NCBI GenBank assembly: GCA_910586125.1
Contig: CAJUHP010000027.1
Span: forward strand, 1 to 49,305
DNA length: 49,305 nt
DNA from: an uncultured Lachnospiraceae bacterium
GTDB taxonomy: Bacteria > Bacillota > Clostridia > Lachnospirales > Lachnospiraceae
Direction: 5' to 3'
Position 1 is the stretch's first letter, and each line of letters begins with the position of its first letter. Below, piece by piece: positions 17,147 through 26,362 of this stretch. The translations under genes and the position numbers were made by a program. Below the pieces are notes generated by a model. The model did no database searches, was not told the DNA's origin, and saw nothing but the letters and a program-made list of their open reading frames with translations.

Positions 17147-17560
17147 ATGCTTGAAAATGTACCGTCTCAGTCAACGATGAGAGACTTACTGGGACAATCT
17201 TTGTTTGAAGTTTGGCAAGGATTATGTTCGGTGATTGAGGAAAAATACGAAATGGAACGATTATGGAATGCTGGCGGCAAAAATTGGACTTATGAGTATA
17301 AATATCGCAGAGGTGGAAAAACACTCTGTTGCCTATATGCAAAAAATAAATGTGTTGGATTTATGATTATCTTTGGAAAAGAGGAAAGAACAAAATTTGA
17401 AGAGATCCGAGAGACTTTTTCCCATGCCGTTTGTAAGCAATACGATGAAGCTGAAACCTATCGCGACGGAAAATGGGTAATGTTTGAACCCACGGATACG
17501 GCTGAATTTGACGATTATATTAAATTGCTGGCTATCAAACGAAAACTAAATCGAAAATAA
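17147..17560 (+). CDS. DUF3788 family protein
   Basis: ATG 17147 with GAGAGGAGAT upstream, 24 bases after the hydrolase gene. The 137-residue soluble protein follows the DUF3788 pattern: helix FEVWQGLCSVIEEKY, WNAGGKNWTYEYKYRRGGKT in the middle, LCCLYAKNKCVGFMIIFGKE, and DGKWVMFEP near the end. Function of this family is unknown; members are common as single small genes in gut Firmicutes. Confidence 0.8.
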   Translation: MLENVPSQSTMRDLLGQSLFEVWQGLCSVIEEKYEMERLWNAGGKNWTYEYKYRRGGKTLCCLYAKNKCVGFMIIFGKEERTKFEEIRETFSHAVCKQYDEAETYRDGKWVMFEPTDTAEFDDYIKLLAIKRKLNRK

Positions 17561-18388
17561 CAATTTCGGTTTTTGGATAGGGGAAAGGCAAGCCAATTAT
17601 TTTTCTGCAAGGGATACCGCTTCCTCTATAATATCTAAACTTCTCATGCCATTGTATGCAGAAAGTTTTAGATGTATTTGAAAAGCGCCCGCTTTGCAGC
17701 CAATGCGGAAGAATCCGCAAAACGAATCAAAAACGTTATCAACAAACAGATAACGGAATAACAGCGATTCCGCGATCCCATCAATGAGCAGGAAATTCCA
17801 AAACGGACTTCCTGTTTTTCTTTTGCCGAAATCAGAAGAGCGGTTTTAATCATGACAGATAATAAAAGAAAAAATGTGAAAGCCTGGAAAGAAAGCTCGG
17901 AATGAAATCCAGAGCCTGCATGATAAAGTCATGCGGTCGCTGAAATATGACCTGCAAAGATTATCAGGGTATTCATATAAACAAAGGGTGTACATGCCAA
18001 CTGGAAATACGGCGTAGATTGTGGTAGAATACAATACAGAAAAACTGGCATGTGAGGATTATATTTTGGTGCATAAAATCTGCCTGCTGAAAGAGAAGAA
18101 GCGGAATTGGGAATGCCTTGCCCTGTGAAGAAGCATTATGCTCAAAATTAAAAATCCAGAAGTGCGGGAAGTTCCGTTTGCGTTTGAGGTCTTGTCCCAC
18201 AGTGTCATGGAAACAGAAATAACCAGAATACTTTCCGCCATCAAAAGGAACTTCCCTGTAGGAAAAACTGCTGGCGGCGGGCGAGACCTTCTTGAAAAGG
18301 TTCCGGGAGAGGTAAGCCTGGCTTGTCATGCCAGATTTTGGGACCAGGCTGGACAGATGAAAAAGGATAGAACCACCAGGGGGCGGCT
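17561..18388 (+). other. 828 bases of gene debris
   Basis: No intact gene. Coding-like scraps: on the minus strand LKLSAYNGMRSLDIIEEAVS up to TAA 17599-17597; on the plus strand MYLKSARFAANAEESAKRIK (from about 17670); a plus-strand piece near 17900-18120 reading KVMRSLKYDLQRLSGYSYKQ, then VVEYNTEKLACEDYILVHK after a stop; and MLKIKNPEVREVPFAFEV from 18138. These look like decayed members of the same kind of small genes that fill this island. Confidence 0.5.
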
Positions 18389-19492
18389 ATGAGAAAAAAT
18401 AACAGGACAGGAAAGCGGCTGCGGCTGGCACCGCTTATATTGGGAGGATATGCGGCATTCCTCGGATTTGGGCTGGCAGCGATAGGTTTCGCTGAAATAG
18501 AAGAAGGGATCGGAATGGTCCGGTTCCTGATCGGGTTTGGAATAGCGGGCTTTGGTTTGTTGGGAATATGGGATGGGGTGCGTGATCTGGTCAGGCCGGA
18601 TAAAAAGCCAAAGCAGGCGCCAGTCAGCCAGTTTATTCTTACGGATACATCCGGAAACAGGAGTTCTCTGGTTACATCGGAAGTTTTGCGGGAGCAGATG
18701 GGCATTCTTTCAGAAAGTAGAGTGCCCCAACGGTTTCATATCCAGATACTGCCGCCTTTTTTTGCAGGAGAACTTGGGCTGTTAAATCAGGTTGTCTGTG
18801 TTTGTCATGGCAATATCATTTTGGCGGCTTTTTTTGAAATGCCTAAGGATGGATACCGGATATACCAGAAAAGTACAGAGCCGGAGACGGCGGTGAAATG
18901 GCTGGAAGGGTTGTTGGCGGGCAGTCCCGACTTTTCTGGGTGGAAAAATATGGAAACAAAAATTCAGCAGGGCGAAAGCGCTTCCAGTCAAAATGAGGAT
19001 GGCACCTGGTGGGACGCAGCAGACACCTGTTCAGATGAAACCGACGCCAAACAGCAGGGAGCGGAAGATTTCTGGCGTCAGCTTCTGTCCGGTCAGAGAG
19101 AGCAAATGACTTTCTGGCACCAGCTTCTGGTCATTTTTGGAGAGAGCTGGCATGATGAACATAAATTTTTTTCTGCCAGGGACGTGGAGCTGGCCATTGA
19201 AGGCATTCATGAGGGAAAATATCAGAAGGCAGTTTTGGAGTGGGGAGCACAAGCGTTTGATCTGTTTCCCGGCGTTCAAAATGACCTGATGGTAATCTGG
19301 CGTACCAATAATACAGAAAAAGGGAATACCCGATTTCTGGCGAAAGAAGGAACGGTGACACAGGTGAAATTCTGGCTGGTACGATATCTGCATCACGGCT
19401 TTTTTGAAGAAACGGGAGCATGGGCAGATATTACCGCCCAGATCGAAAAAGCAAAGAGAAAGGGCGAAAAGAAAGATGGGAAAATATTTTAG
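18389..19492 (+). CDS. hypothetical protein with two N-terminal membrane segments
   Basis: ATG 18389 with GGGGGCGGC upstream; 367 residues. Two hydrophobic helices lie near the start (about 11-33, LILGGYAAFLGFGLAAIGF; and 43-62, FLIGFGIAGFGLLGIWDGV). A cytoplasmic-type region follows, with an alpha/beta domain (QILPPFFAGELGLLNQVVCV, IYQKSTEPETAVKWLEGLL), a low-complexity Gln/Asp/Glu linker, and a helical C-terminal domain (DVELAIEGIHEGKYQKAVLE). I recognise no family. It overlaps the Sel1-repeat gene by 17 bases, so the two are very likely co-translated and may work together. Confidence 0.72.
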   Translation: MRKNNRTGKRLRLAPLILGGYAAFLGFGLAAIGFAEIEEGIGMVRFLIGFGIAGFGLLGIWDGVRDLVRPDKKPKQAPVSQFILTDTSGNRSSLVTSEVLREQMGILSESRVPQRFHIQILPPFFAGELGLLNQVVCVCHGNIILAAFFEMPKDGYRIYQKSTEPETAVKWLEGLLAGSPDFSGWKNMETKIQQGESASSQNEDGTWWDAADTCSDETDAKQQGAEDFWRQLLSGQREQMTFWHQLLVIFGESWHDEHKFFSARDVELAIEGIHEGKYQKAVLEWGAQAFDLFPGVQNDLMVIWRTNNTEKGNTRFLAKEGTVTQVKFWLVRYLHHGFFEETGAWADITAQIEKAKRKGEKKDGKIF

Positions 19493-20747
19493 CGATGTAG
19501 TGGATCAGGCCATTGCGGATCTCTACTATTGTTGTGATAACGACAAGGCAAAAGCGGCGGCGGACGCATTGCTGCTTGCGGCAAAGGAAGGGGATGGGGA
19601 TGCCTGCTATTTTCTTTCCCGCTGTTTTTCCGGCTCCTGTTATAGCTGGAAATACCATCCGTTTGAGGAAAACGAGGCGGCGGCCTATGCCATGCTTCAT
19701 CAGGCAATTTCCCTGGGAAGTGCGGCTGGCGTTTTGGGGGCGCTCCGTATGGATATGCTGACACCGGAGATGCGGGAAATTATGCCGTTTGACAGCATAA
19801 AAGAGGCCTGGAGGGAAATCTTTGAAAAAGCGGAAAACGGCTGTCCGTTCTGCCAGTATATGATCGGGAACACCTATTATTTTCTGGACATCATAGAGAT
19901 TGAGGATAAGAAGGAAAGTGAATTTGCTGATCAGCAAGCCTGGAATGCCTGGAAACGGCTGCAAATGAAACAGAGCATTCCCTGGTTTGAAAAGGCATTT
20001 TCCGGCGGCATGATTCTGGCAGGGCGGAATTACTGCCATTATTATCAGTACGGACGGGGAGATTACATTCAGCCGGAGCCGGAACAGGCGGTGCCCATTA
20101 TGCTCCAGGGGGCACAAAGGGGGTATCCGGAGTGGATGTACGCCTACGCCAGCCATCTGGCCTACACAGACGAAAACCACAGGGAGGCTCTTCCCTGGGC
20201 GCTTAAGGCTGCGGAGGCGGGGCATCTGTGGAGCTGGCACATTGTGGGGGATATTTATTGGGATGGCAAGGCGGTCGAGCGCAACCTGTCCTACGCGCTT
20301 TCGTGCTACGAAAAAACCGCGAGCTATGGCAACGACAGCTATGCCTGCCGCCAAATGGGGGTCATGTATTTTCACGGCTATGGTACGGAGGTAGACTATG
20401 CACGGGCAGTTCAATGGTTGGAGCGGGACGAAGAACCAGAATATACCAGGTATGATTTGCTGGGGATTTGCTATTTATTGGGGTATGGCTGCCAACAGAA
20501 TCCGCAGCGGGGAAGGGCTTTATTGGAGAGAAGCAAAAACTCCTGTTTTAAAAGCTATGGACTGGGAATGATGTATGCCGAGGGAATCGGTGTGCAGGAG
20601 GATATTAAAAAGGGCGTAGAGTATCTGAAGGCGGCAGGAAATTATGGGCCGGCAATGGAGGCTCTAAAACATTATAAGAAAAGCCTGTTTGGAGTATGGA
20701 GGCGTATTGCAGGCGGCAAAGGCAGCTCTGCAGGTACGCCTAAATGA
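19476..20747 (+). CDS. Sel1-like repeat protein
   Basis: Start ATG 19476 (MGKYFSDVVDQAIADL) inside the end of the preceding gene; the frame is open from 19404. The 423-residue protein contains a series of roughly 36-residue alpha-alpha repeats of the Sel1/TPR-like type. The clearest copies carry EDALP-WALKAAEAGH-type segments, YALSCYEKTASYGNDSYACR, MGVMYFHGYGTEVDYARAVQ and GMMYAEGIGVQEDIKKGVEY. Such proteins are adaptors for protein-protein contacts. No signal peptide. It is the last gene of the island before a strong terminator. Confidence 0.85.
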   Translation: MGKYFSDVVDQAIADLYYCCDNDKAKAAADALLLAAKEGDGDACYFLSRCFSGSCYSWKYHPFEENEAAAYAMLHQAISLGSAAGVLGALRMDMLTPEMREIMPFDSIKEAWREIFEKAENGCPFCQYMIGNTYYFLDIIEIEDKKESEFADQQAWNAWKRLQMKQSIPWFEKAFSGGMILAGRNYCHYYQYGRGDYIQPEPEQAVPIMLQGAQRGYPEWMYAYASHLAYTDENHREALPWALKAAEAGHLWSWHIVGDIYWDGKAVERNLSYALSCYEKTASYGNDSYACRQMGVMYFHGYGTEVDYARAVQWLERDEEPEYTRYDLLGICYLLGYGCQQNPQRGRALLERSKNSCFKSYGLGMMYAEGIGVQEDIKKGVEYLKAAGNYGPAMEALKHYKKSLFGVWRRIAGGKGSSAGTPK

Positions 20748-20783
20748 TATTCTGTTCATTCCCATCCTCTTAGGAACCATGAA

Positions 20784-20814
20784 ATGCCGCAACTTCAAGG
20801 GTTGCGGCATTTTT
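20784..20814 (+). terminator. Rho-independent terminator after the Sel1-repeat gene
   Basis: ATGCCGCAAC (20784-20793), loop TTCAAGG, GTTGCGGCAT (20801-20810), then TTTT. A perfect 10-bp GC-rich stem closing the island transcript. The rest of 20815-21015 holds no gene that I can support. Confidence 0.88.
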
Positions 20815-21015
20815 GATTCTTCAGAGATTTTGGTATCCCCTTCTTACCAAGCGGAATCTTTTGATCTAAAGCAATCCGACATCTGTCTATTTTCATCCCG
20901 TAAAGTGCAGAGAGAATACCCGGCAGAAAATAAATTTGTATGTTTACGGGAATATTTTTGGTGAAAAATTGTCTTTATTTGTGAGGGCCTTCATAACTGC
21001 GAGAGAAGGGGGAGG

Positions 21016-21579
21016 ATGGAAATGGAAGATTTGCAGATTATCGACTTATACGTCCAGCGTAATGAGAATGCAATATCAGAAACAGCAAAGAAGTATGGGG
21101 CATTCTGCCAGAATATTGCGGTTAACATACTGAGGAGTGCCGCAGACGCAGAGGAATGTGTCAACGATTCCTATTTGCAGGCCTGGAACTGCATCCCGCC
21201 GCAGCGGCCGGAACGACTGGGGGCATGGCTTGGAAAAGTTGTGCGGAATGCGGCAATTAACCTCTGGAACAAAAATCATCGAAAAAAACGGTATATGGGT
21301 ATGGAGCAGCTTTTGGGTGAGCTGGAAGACTGCATTCCATCCCCTTTAACGATAGAGCGCGAACTGGAGGAGAGAGCGCTGACGGACTTTTTGAATAGGT
21401 GGCTCGCGTCTCTTTCAAAAGCGGATCGAATGGTTTTTGTGCGCCGCTATTGGTGCGGGGAAGCGGTGAATGATCTTGCAGCCAATTATAAAGTTACACC
21501 GGCAAGTATGGCAAAGCGTATGTACCGGCTTCGCCACAAGTTGAAATCTGCACTGGAAAAGGAGGGATATTCCATATGA
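21016..21579 (+). CDS. ECF-type RNA polymerase sigma factor
   Basis: Sigma-70 family, 187 residues. ATG 21016 or the in-frame ATG 21022 (better spaced from GGGGGAGG) may be the start. Region 2 spans about 10-80 (YGAFCQNIAVNILRSAADAE, ECVNDSYLQAWNCIP, LGAWLGKVVRNAAINLW). Region 4 spans about 130-185 with the helix-turn-helix (CGEAVNDLAANYKVTPASMA, KRMYRLRHKLKSAL). There is no region 1 or 3, so it is an ECF-like factor. It overlaps the next gene (membrane protein, probable anti-sigma) by ATGA, the usual sigma/anti-sigma arrangement. Confidence 0.9.
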   Translation: MEMEDLQIIDLYVQRNENAISETAKKYGAFCQNIAVNILRSAADAEECVNDSYLQAWNCIPPQRPERLGAWLGKVVRNAAINLWNKNHRKKRYMGMEQLLGELEDCIPSPLTIERELEERALTDFLNRWLASLSKADRMVFVRRYWCGEAVNDLAANYKVTPASMAKRMYRLRHKLKSALEKEGYSI

Positions 21580-22253
21580 AAGAGAAAGAGGTCAGGAAGC
21601 TGTATCATAGCATATCAAATATAAGAGAAGATTACATTGAGGAAGCTTGGAAAGAGAAGGCAAGAAAGAGGCTCCCCCAATGGATTACATGGGGAATGGC
21701 GGCGGCCTGCTTATTTTTGGGCGCCATAGCCATATATACCGTTCCCCATCTCTTTTCTTTGCCTTCTGAACATGTCGATTCTGCTGATGCAGGAAAAAGC
21801 GGTACGGCTTTGGATGGCAATCCAAATGGGTATAACACGGTTCAGCGGGGGCCGGAAATGAATGGTATAGAAGTATCGGATAGCCATATCGTTATCTCGT
21901 CATATGGAGATATGGAATTATCTGCCTGTTACGTAATTCCGAGCAATGGTTCTTGTGTATATTCAATGCCGTTGCAAGAGGCCATGGAAGAATACGGAGA
22001 TACCGTTTTGTACAAGGTTATATTGGATGTTTTTAGCGATAATACGTTGCTTGACATAAATAGTGGAGCCGTAGAAAAAGAGAGGGAGCGGTTGGAGGAA
22101 ATAAAATATGCCGCTGAGTTTGAACCGTATCATGATGGAGCCGGGGATCATTATTATTTCGTTCTACAGGCGACGCAGGAGCAATTGGTAAATTTTGAGA
22201 GAGAGGGTAACTATGGATATATGTTCTGGTTATATAAGGAACGGGCACAGTAA
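21576..22253 (+). CDS. probable membrane-bound anti-sigma factor
   Basis: ATG overlaps the sigma stop codon (ATGA), so the two are coupled. The protein has 225 residues. A 35-residue charged cytoplasmic N-terminus (KEKEVRKLYHSISNIREDYI) would bind the sigma factor. One membrane segment (about 36-56, WITWGMAAACLFLGAIAIYT) follows, and then an extracytoplasmic domain of about 165 residues without cysteine zinc motifs. No HXXXCXXC zinc anti-sigma motif is seen, so it is not of that class. Role inferred from layout and gene pairing, not from a named family. Confidence 0.72.
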   Translation: MKEKEVRKLYHSISNIREDYIEEAWKEKARKRLPQWITWGMAAACLFLGAIAIYTVPHLFSLPSEHVDSADAGKSGTALDGNPNGYNTVQRGPEMNGIEVSDSHIVISSYGDMELSACYVIPSNGSCVYSMPLQEAMEEYGDTVLYKVILDVFSDNTLLDINSGAVEKERERLEEIKYAAEFEPYHDGAGDHYYFVLQATQEQLVNFEREGNYGYMFWLYKERAQ

Positions 22254-22326
22254 AATGAACCGATGCGTTTGCGTTATCCCCGACTGAAAACAGAAAAGGA
22301 AATTAACATAAGTATCCTGTCACAAG

Positions 22327-22370
22327 AAAGCCGCGTATTCTTATAGGTTAAGAGTAAGCGGCTTTTTATT
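22327..22370 (+). terminator. Rho-independent terminator after the sigma/anti-sigma pair
   Basis: AAAGCCGC ... GCGGCTTTTT, with an inner stem TATTCTTA / TTAAGAGTA around the loop TAGG, then ATTT. A long hairpin with a T-run. The remaining 22371-22577 shows no gene. Confidence 0.85.
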
Positions 22371-22577
22371 TACCATAAAGCGCGCCTAAAGTGTGTGGAA
22401 ACAGCGATGCGTGATAACCGCAGCACACGCTGATCTTAATAAATTCTTTCTCAATTTCTCCCCAGAAATTCAAATCTTCTTTCTATACTGAATCTATAAA
22501 ACAGGAACGGCAGCTCCTTTTACTTGTCATCCGCTCTCGCATCCCGTATAATATGGACAGCAGGAGGTACAAAAAAT

Positions 22578-23270
22578 ATGTACAATATTCTAGTTTGCGA
22601 CGATGACAAGGAAATCGTCGAAGCCATCGAGATCTATCTATCCCAGGAGGGCTATCACATCTTCAAAGCGTATGACGGCATGGAAGCGCTTGATGTGTTA
22701 AAGCGCAATGAAATTCATCTGCTGCTGATCGACGTCATGATGCCCAAGCTGGACGGAATCCGCGCTACGATGAAGATTCGGGAGTACAGCGGGATTCCCA
22801 TCATCATCCTCTCGGCCAAATCGGAGGATGTAGATAAAATTCTGGGGTTGAATATCGGAGCCGATGACTATGTGACGAAACCATTTAACCCGCTGGAACT
22901 GACGGCCAGAGTAAAGTCTCAGTTGCGCCGTTACACACAGCTCGGCACCATGAATCTGGAGAGCGAGACGGTATTTCGGACCGGAGATCTGTGCGTCAAT
23001 GACGACGAGAAAACCGTGACGGTGGACGGGGAACCGGTGAAGCTGACGCCCATGGAGTACAACATCCTTCGCTTTCTGGTGATCAATGCAGGGCGGGTAT
23101 TTTCCATTGAACAGATCTATGAGAATATCTGGAACGAGGAGGCCATCGGCGTGGAAAATACAGTGGCGGTACATATCCGCCACATCCGTGAGAAAATCGA
23201 GATTGATCCCAAAAATCCCCGCTACCTGAAGGTAGTCTGGGGGCTGGGGTATAAAGTGGAGAAATTGTAG
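22578..23270 (+). CDS. OmpR-family response regulator
   Basis: Start ATG 22578 with AGCAGGAGGTAC upstream; the frame is open from 22524. The 230-residue protein has a receiver domain (acidic DDD at 8-10, phosphoacceptor Asp52 in LLLIDVMMPKLDG, Thr/Ser in IIILSAKS, Lys in VTKPFNP) and a full winged-helix DNA-binding domain ending HIRHIREKIEIDPKNPRYLK then VWGLGYKVEKL. Unlike the regulator near 5.6 kb it is complete. The kinase gene starts directly after its stop codon. Confidence 0.94.
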   Translation: MYNILVCDDDKEIVEAIEIYLSQEGYHIFKAYDGMEALDVLKRNEIHLLLIDVMMPKLDGIRATMKIREYSGIPIIILSAKSEDVDKILGLNIGADDYVTKPFNPLELTARVKSQLRRYTQLGTMNLESETVFRTGDLCVNDDEKTVTVDGEPVKLTPMEYNILRFLVINAGRVFSIEQIYENIWNEEAIGVENTVAVHIRHIREKIEIDPKNPRYLKVVWGLGYKVEKL

Positions 23271-26200
23271 ATGAAAAAAATCGGACTGAAACTGAAGAAA
23301 ACCGCAGTATCTCTGGCTCTTATGGCAGCTATCGCCGTCATGGCGGGCATGATCGGCCGCCTTTTGGTTTTGGCCGTGACGACAGAGGCGATGGCTGTAG
23401 ACTGGGACGACTGGATCCGCAACCGCAATTACGAGGATAGCTGGACTCTGGCGGAGCATATGGAGAATGATCTGCGCGCTGTCCTCCAATATATCGGTTT
23501 AAAACAGCTTCTGGAGGAAGAGGATGGTACGCTGAATCTGAACCGCCCTGCCCTGGTAACACAGGAGGCGGACGGCAGCCGGAAAACTTACAGTATGCAG
23601 GATTTGATTTCTTTAGGCGAAGACTATGGAATCTATATCTATCGGTCGGCAGATGGTTCTTATTATCAGCAGTCAAGCTCATATGAAGGAGATACATCCG
23701 TGAGGGTCTTGTGGTGGATTTTAAATGAGAAAGACACGCTTGCCGACCTGACAGACAACGCCTGGGAAGCCAGAGAGCAGCGGATTGCTCAGATTCTGTC
23801 CGAGGAAGAAAGTGCAGAGGAGGCGTTTCTTATCCCGGAGGAGGATGTGCTGGCGAACCTATCCACCGAAAGCCTTTTGGCGGTGGGCTGGCGGGCAATG
23901 CAGGAAGAGACGAGAGACTTGACAAGAGAACTGCTGCGCGGATGGGAAAATATGCTGGCAGAATGCCAAGAAATATATCTTAGCTCTGTGTATGAAGAAG
24001 AGAACGATCGTTACGGCAGCGGGCAGGCGCAGGAGGAGACAGCACAGACCTACCCCGAAACCGCGCAGCCAGAGGAGAGCAAAGAGCGGGGGGAGGCGTC
24101 TGCGTCACAGCCGGAACCTTCCCTTGAAACGCTTCCTGATAACTGGGAGCCCCTGCCGGGAGAGGAATCTCTGCGGGAAGAGATCATGGATAGTTTGAGA
24201 ATCGAGCGGGAGAATCAGTTGGTTCTCATGGGGGTGGGAAATCTGTATGATCTGACGCATGCGTTTTTGCAGAACTGTCTGACGAGATATTACGGATATC
24301 AGTATCGCCTGGATGAAACGCAGAATAATTTGTATTATCAGATTACTCTGGAAAAGGACGGAAGGCGCCGGATCTACAGCGATCCGGATGTGGCGGAGGG
24401 AGAGACGCTGTCAAAAGAATCTCTGAACGCCTACTTATATTATGACAGTGCCAGCCAGGAGCTGGAGCACACCATGAGCGGAGGCTTCTGGGATGCGCCG
24501 CAGGCGATGCTGAAAAACAGTGCGCATGTGGATTATGATCGGGCGGTTATTCTGGTCGGGCTCAACACAAGTCAGATGGTGTATGAGGACTCGTACCAGG
24601 TGGAAGCCACCAGCTATGCGAATTACAGAGGACAGGTATTTGGGGCGGTGGGCATCATTGTGGGCAGCGCAGCGCTGGCTTTGATCTGTTCGATTTGGCT
24701 GATCTTTCTTTCCGGCCATAAGGAGGGCGTGGACGGAATCTGGCTTAACAGCTATGACCGAATTCCCACGGAGCTGGGTGCCGGCGGCGTGCTGGTTATG
24801 ATCTTTGCCTCTGCGTTTTGCATATGGCTGATTGGAATGGTGTTGACTGCCTATCGTTCCTATCAGAAAGAAGGGCTGAGTATGCTGCTTCTGACCGGAA
24901 GTATTGGGATGGCCGTTTTATTTCTGTATTTGATTCTTTGGCTTGGATTTTATGGGTTGGTTCGCCGCCTGAAAGCGCATACAATCTGGAAAAACAGTCT
25001 AACTGCCCGATTTTTGGGATGGTGTATGAGACCGGTTCGCTGGTTTGTCGGCCAGATGAAACGGGTATGGAATCTGCTGCTGAATGCAGGAGATACGACC
25101 TGGAAGACGCTCTCCGTGTTCTGCGTGTACTTTATCGTAAATTTTGTGTGGGGAAGCAGTATGCGCTATGCCAGCGCCATGTCTCTGCTGCTGTATCTGG
25201 CTCTCAACGGAGCGGTGGGCGTATTTCTGGTGTGGCGGTCTTCCCAGATGAAGCAGATCCATGCCGGGGTAAAAAAGATCGCGGACGGCAGTCTGGATTA
25301 TCATCTGCCCCTGGAAAATCTGAGCGGGGAAGCCAGACGCCTGGCTGTGCAGATCAACCGGATCAGCGGAGGGCTCAAAAACGCGATTGAGGCTTCGGTC
25401 AAAAATGAACGGATGAAAACCGATTTGATTACAAACGTGTCTCACGATATCAAGACGCCGCTGACCTCCATCATCAACTATGTAGATCTGCTGAAGCGGG
25501 AAAATATCGAAGATCCCAGAATACAGGGATATATCCATGTGCTGGATCAGAAGTCGCAGCGCTTAAAGACCCTGACGGAAGACCTGGTGGAAGCGTCCAA
25601 AGCCAGTTCCGGGACTCTGAAACTGAGCCTGGAAAAAATTGATTTTGTGGAGCTGATCAATCAGACCGGCGGAGAGTTTACGGACCGTTTTTTGGCGAGG
25701 GATCTGACGGTGGTGCCGAACGTGCCGGAAAATTCGGCCTGCATTATGGCAGACGGCCGATATGTGTGGCGGATTCTGGAGAATCTGTACCGCAATGCGG
25801 AGAAGTACGCCATGCCGGGAACACGGATCTACATCGATGTATTTGAAAAGTTTGGCCGCATTTTCTTTGTGATGAAAAATGTGTCGCAGGCGCCTTTGAA
25901 CATCAAAGCGGAAGAACTGACGGAACGCTTTATACGCGGGGATGTCTCGCGAAGCACGGAGGGCAGCGGTCTGGGACTTTCGATTGCCAAGGATATGACA
26001 GAACTGATGAACGGTACTTTTAAAATCTATCTGGACGGCGATCTGTTTCGCGTGACGATTTCCTTCGCGATTTTACCAGAGAAAAAGCCCGATTTGAAGG
26101 AGATAGAGGAGAACATTCGCAGAAGAATCGCACAGGAGAAAGAGACAGGAGGGGCTTTGGGGCAGGCGGACGCGATCTCGCTTGAACTGGCCGCAGAGGA

Positions 26201-26360
26201 AATGGAGTCGGATTTTTCCTCAAACCAGCCGCACAGAGAAGGCTCGCTGTGGGAAGGGATTCTGCCGGAGGAAGAGCCGGAGAAACCAAAGCGGGGGTTC
26301 TCTTTTGATTGGTCCCGCCTGCGCCGCAGCGGGCGCAGGAAGGACAGAGGGAATTCCTGA
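23271..26360 (+). CDS. very large sensor histidine kinase (1029 aa)
   Basis: Starts immediately after the regulator stop. N-terminal membrane segment about 11-35, then an extracytoplasmic region of some 420 residues with an acidic Gln/Glu-rich stretch (about 245-300). Four or five further membrane helices follow (about 457-482, 508-533, 545-570, 615-660), then HAMP-like linker, HisKA with phosphoacceptor His725 (VSHDIKTPLTSI), and HATPase with N-box ENLYRNAEKY and G-box EGSGLGLSIAKD. An unusual acidic/basic tail of about 80 residues comes after the ATPase domain. At 1029 residues it is about twice the length of a common kinase. Its ligand is unknown. Confidence 0.9.
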   Translation: MKKIGLKLKKTAVSLALMAAIAVMAGMIGRLLVLAVTTEAMAVDWDDWIRNRNYEDSWTLAEHMENDLRAVLQYIGLKQLLEEEDGTLNLNRPALVTQEADGSRKTYSMQDLISLGEDYGIYIYRSADGSYYQQSSSYEGDTSVRVLWWILNEKDTLADLTDNAWEAREQRIAQILSEEESAEEAFLIPEEDVLANLSTESLLAVGWRAMQEETRDLTRELLRGWENMLAECQEIYLSSVYEEENDRYGSGQAQEETAQTYPETAQPEESKERGEASASQPEPSLETLPDNWEPLPGEESLREEIMDSLRIERENQLVLMGVGNLYDLTHAFLQNCLTRYYGYQYRLDETQNNLYYQITLEKDGRRRIYSDPDVAEGETLSKESLNAYLYYDSASQELEHTMSGGFWDAPQAMLKNSAHVDYDRAVILVGLNTSQMVYEDSYQVEATSYANYRGQVFGAVGIIVGSAALALICSIWLIFLSGHKEGVDGIWLNSYDRIPTELGAGGVLVMIFASAFCIWLIGMVLTAYRSYQKEGLSMLLLTGSIGMAVLFLYLILWLGFYGLVRRLKAHTIWKNSLTARFLGWCMRPVRWFVGQMKRVWNLLLNAGDTTWKTLSVFCVYFIVNFVWGSSMRYASAMSLLLYLALNGAVGVFLVWRSSQMKQIHAGVKKIADGSLDYHLPLENLSGEARRLAVQINRISGGLKNAIEASVKNERMKTDLITNVSHDIKTPLTSIINYVDLLKRENIEDPRIQGYIHVLDQKSQRLKTLTEDLVEASKASSGTLKLSLEKIDFVELINQTGGEFTDRFLARDLTVVPNVPENSACIMADGRYVWRILENLYRNAEKYAMPGTRIYIDVFEKFGRIFFVMKNVSQAPLNIKAEELTERFIRGDVSRSTEGSGLGLSIAKDMTELMNGTFKIYLDGDLFRVTISFAILPEKKPDLKEIEENIRRRIAQEKETGGALGQADAISLELAAEEMESDFSSNQPHREGSLWEGILPEEEPEKPKRGFSFDWSRLRRSGRRKDRGNS

Positions 26361-26362
26361 TT

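Noticed and set aside
19431..20414. Minus-strand ORF (327 aa) opposite the Sel1-repeat gene
   Set aside because: The plus-strand frame shows real Sel1-type repeats and a translational overlap; the minus frame has no recognisable pattern.
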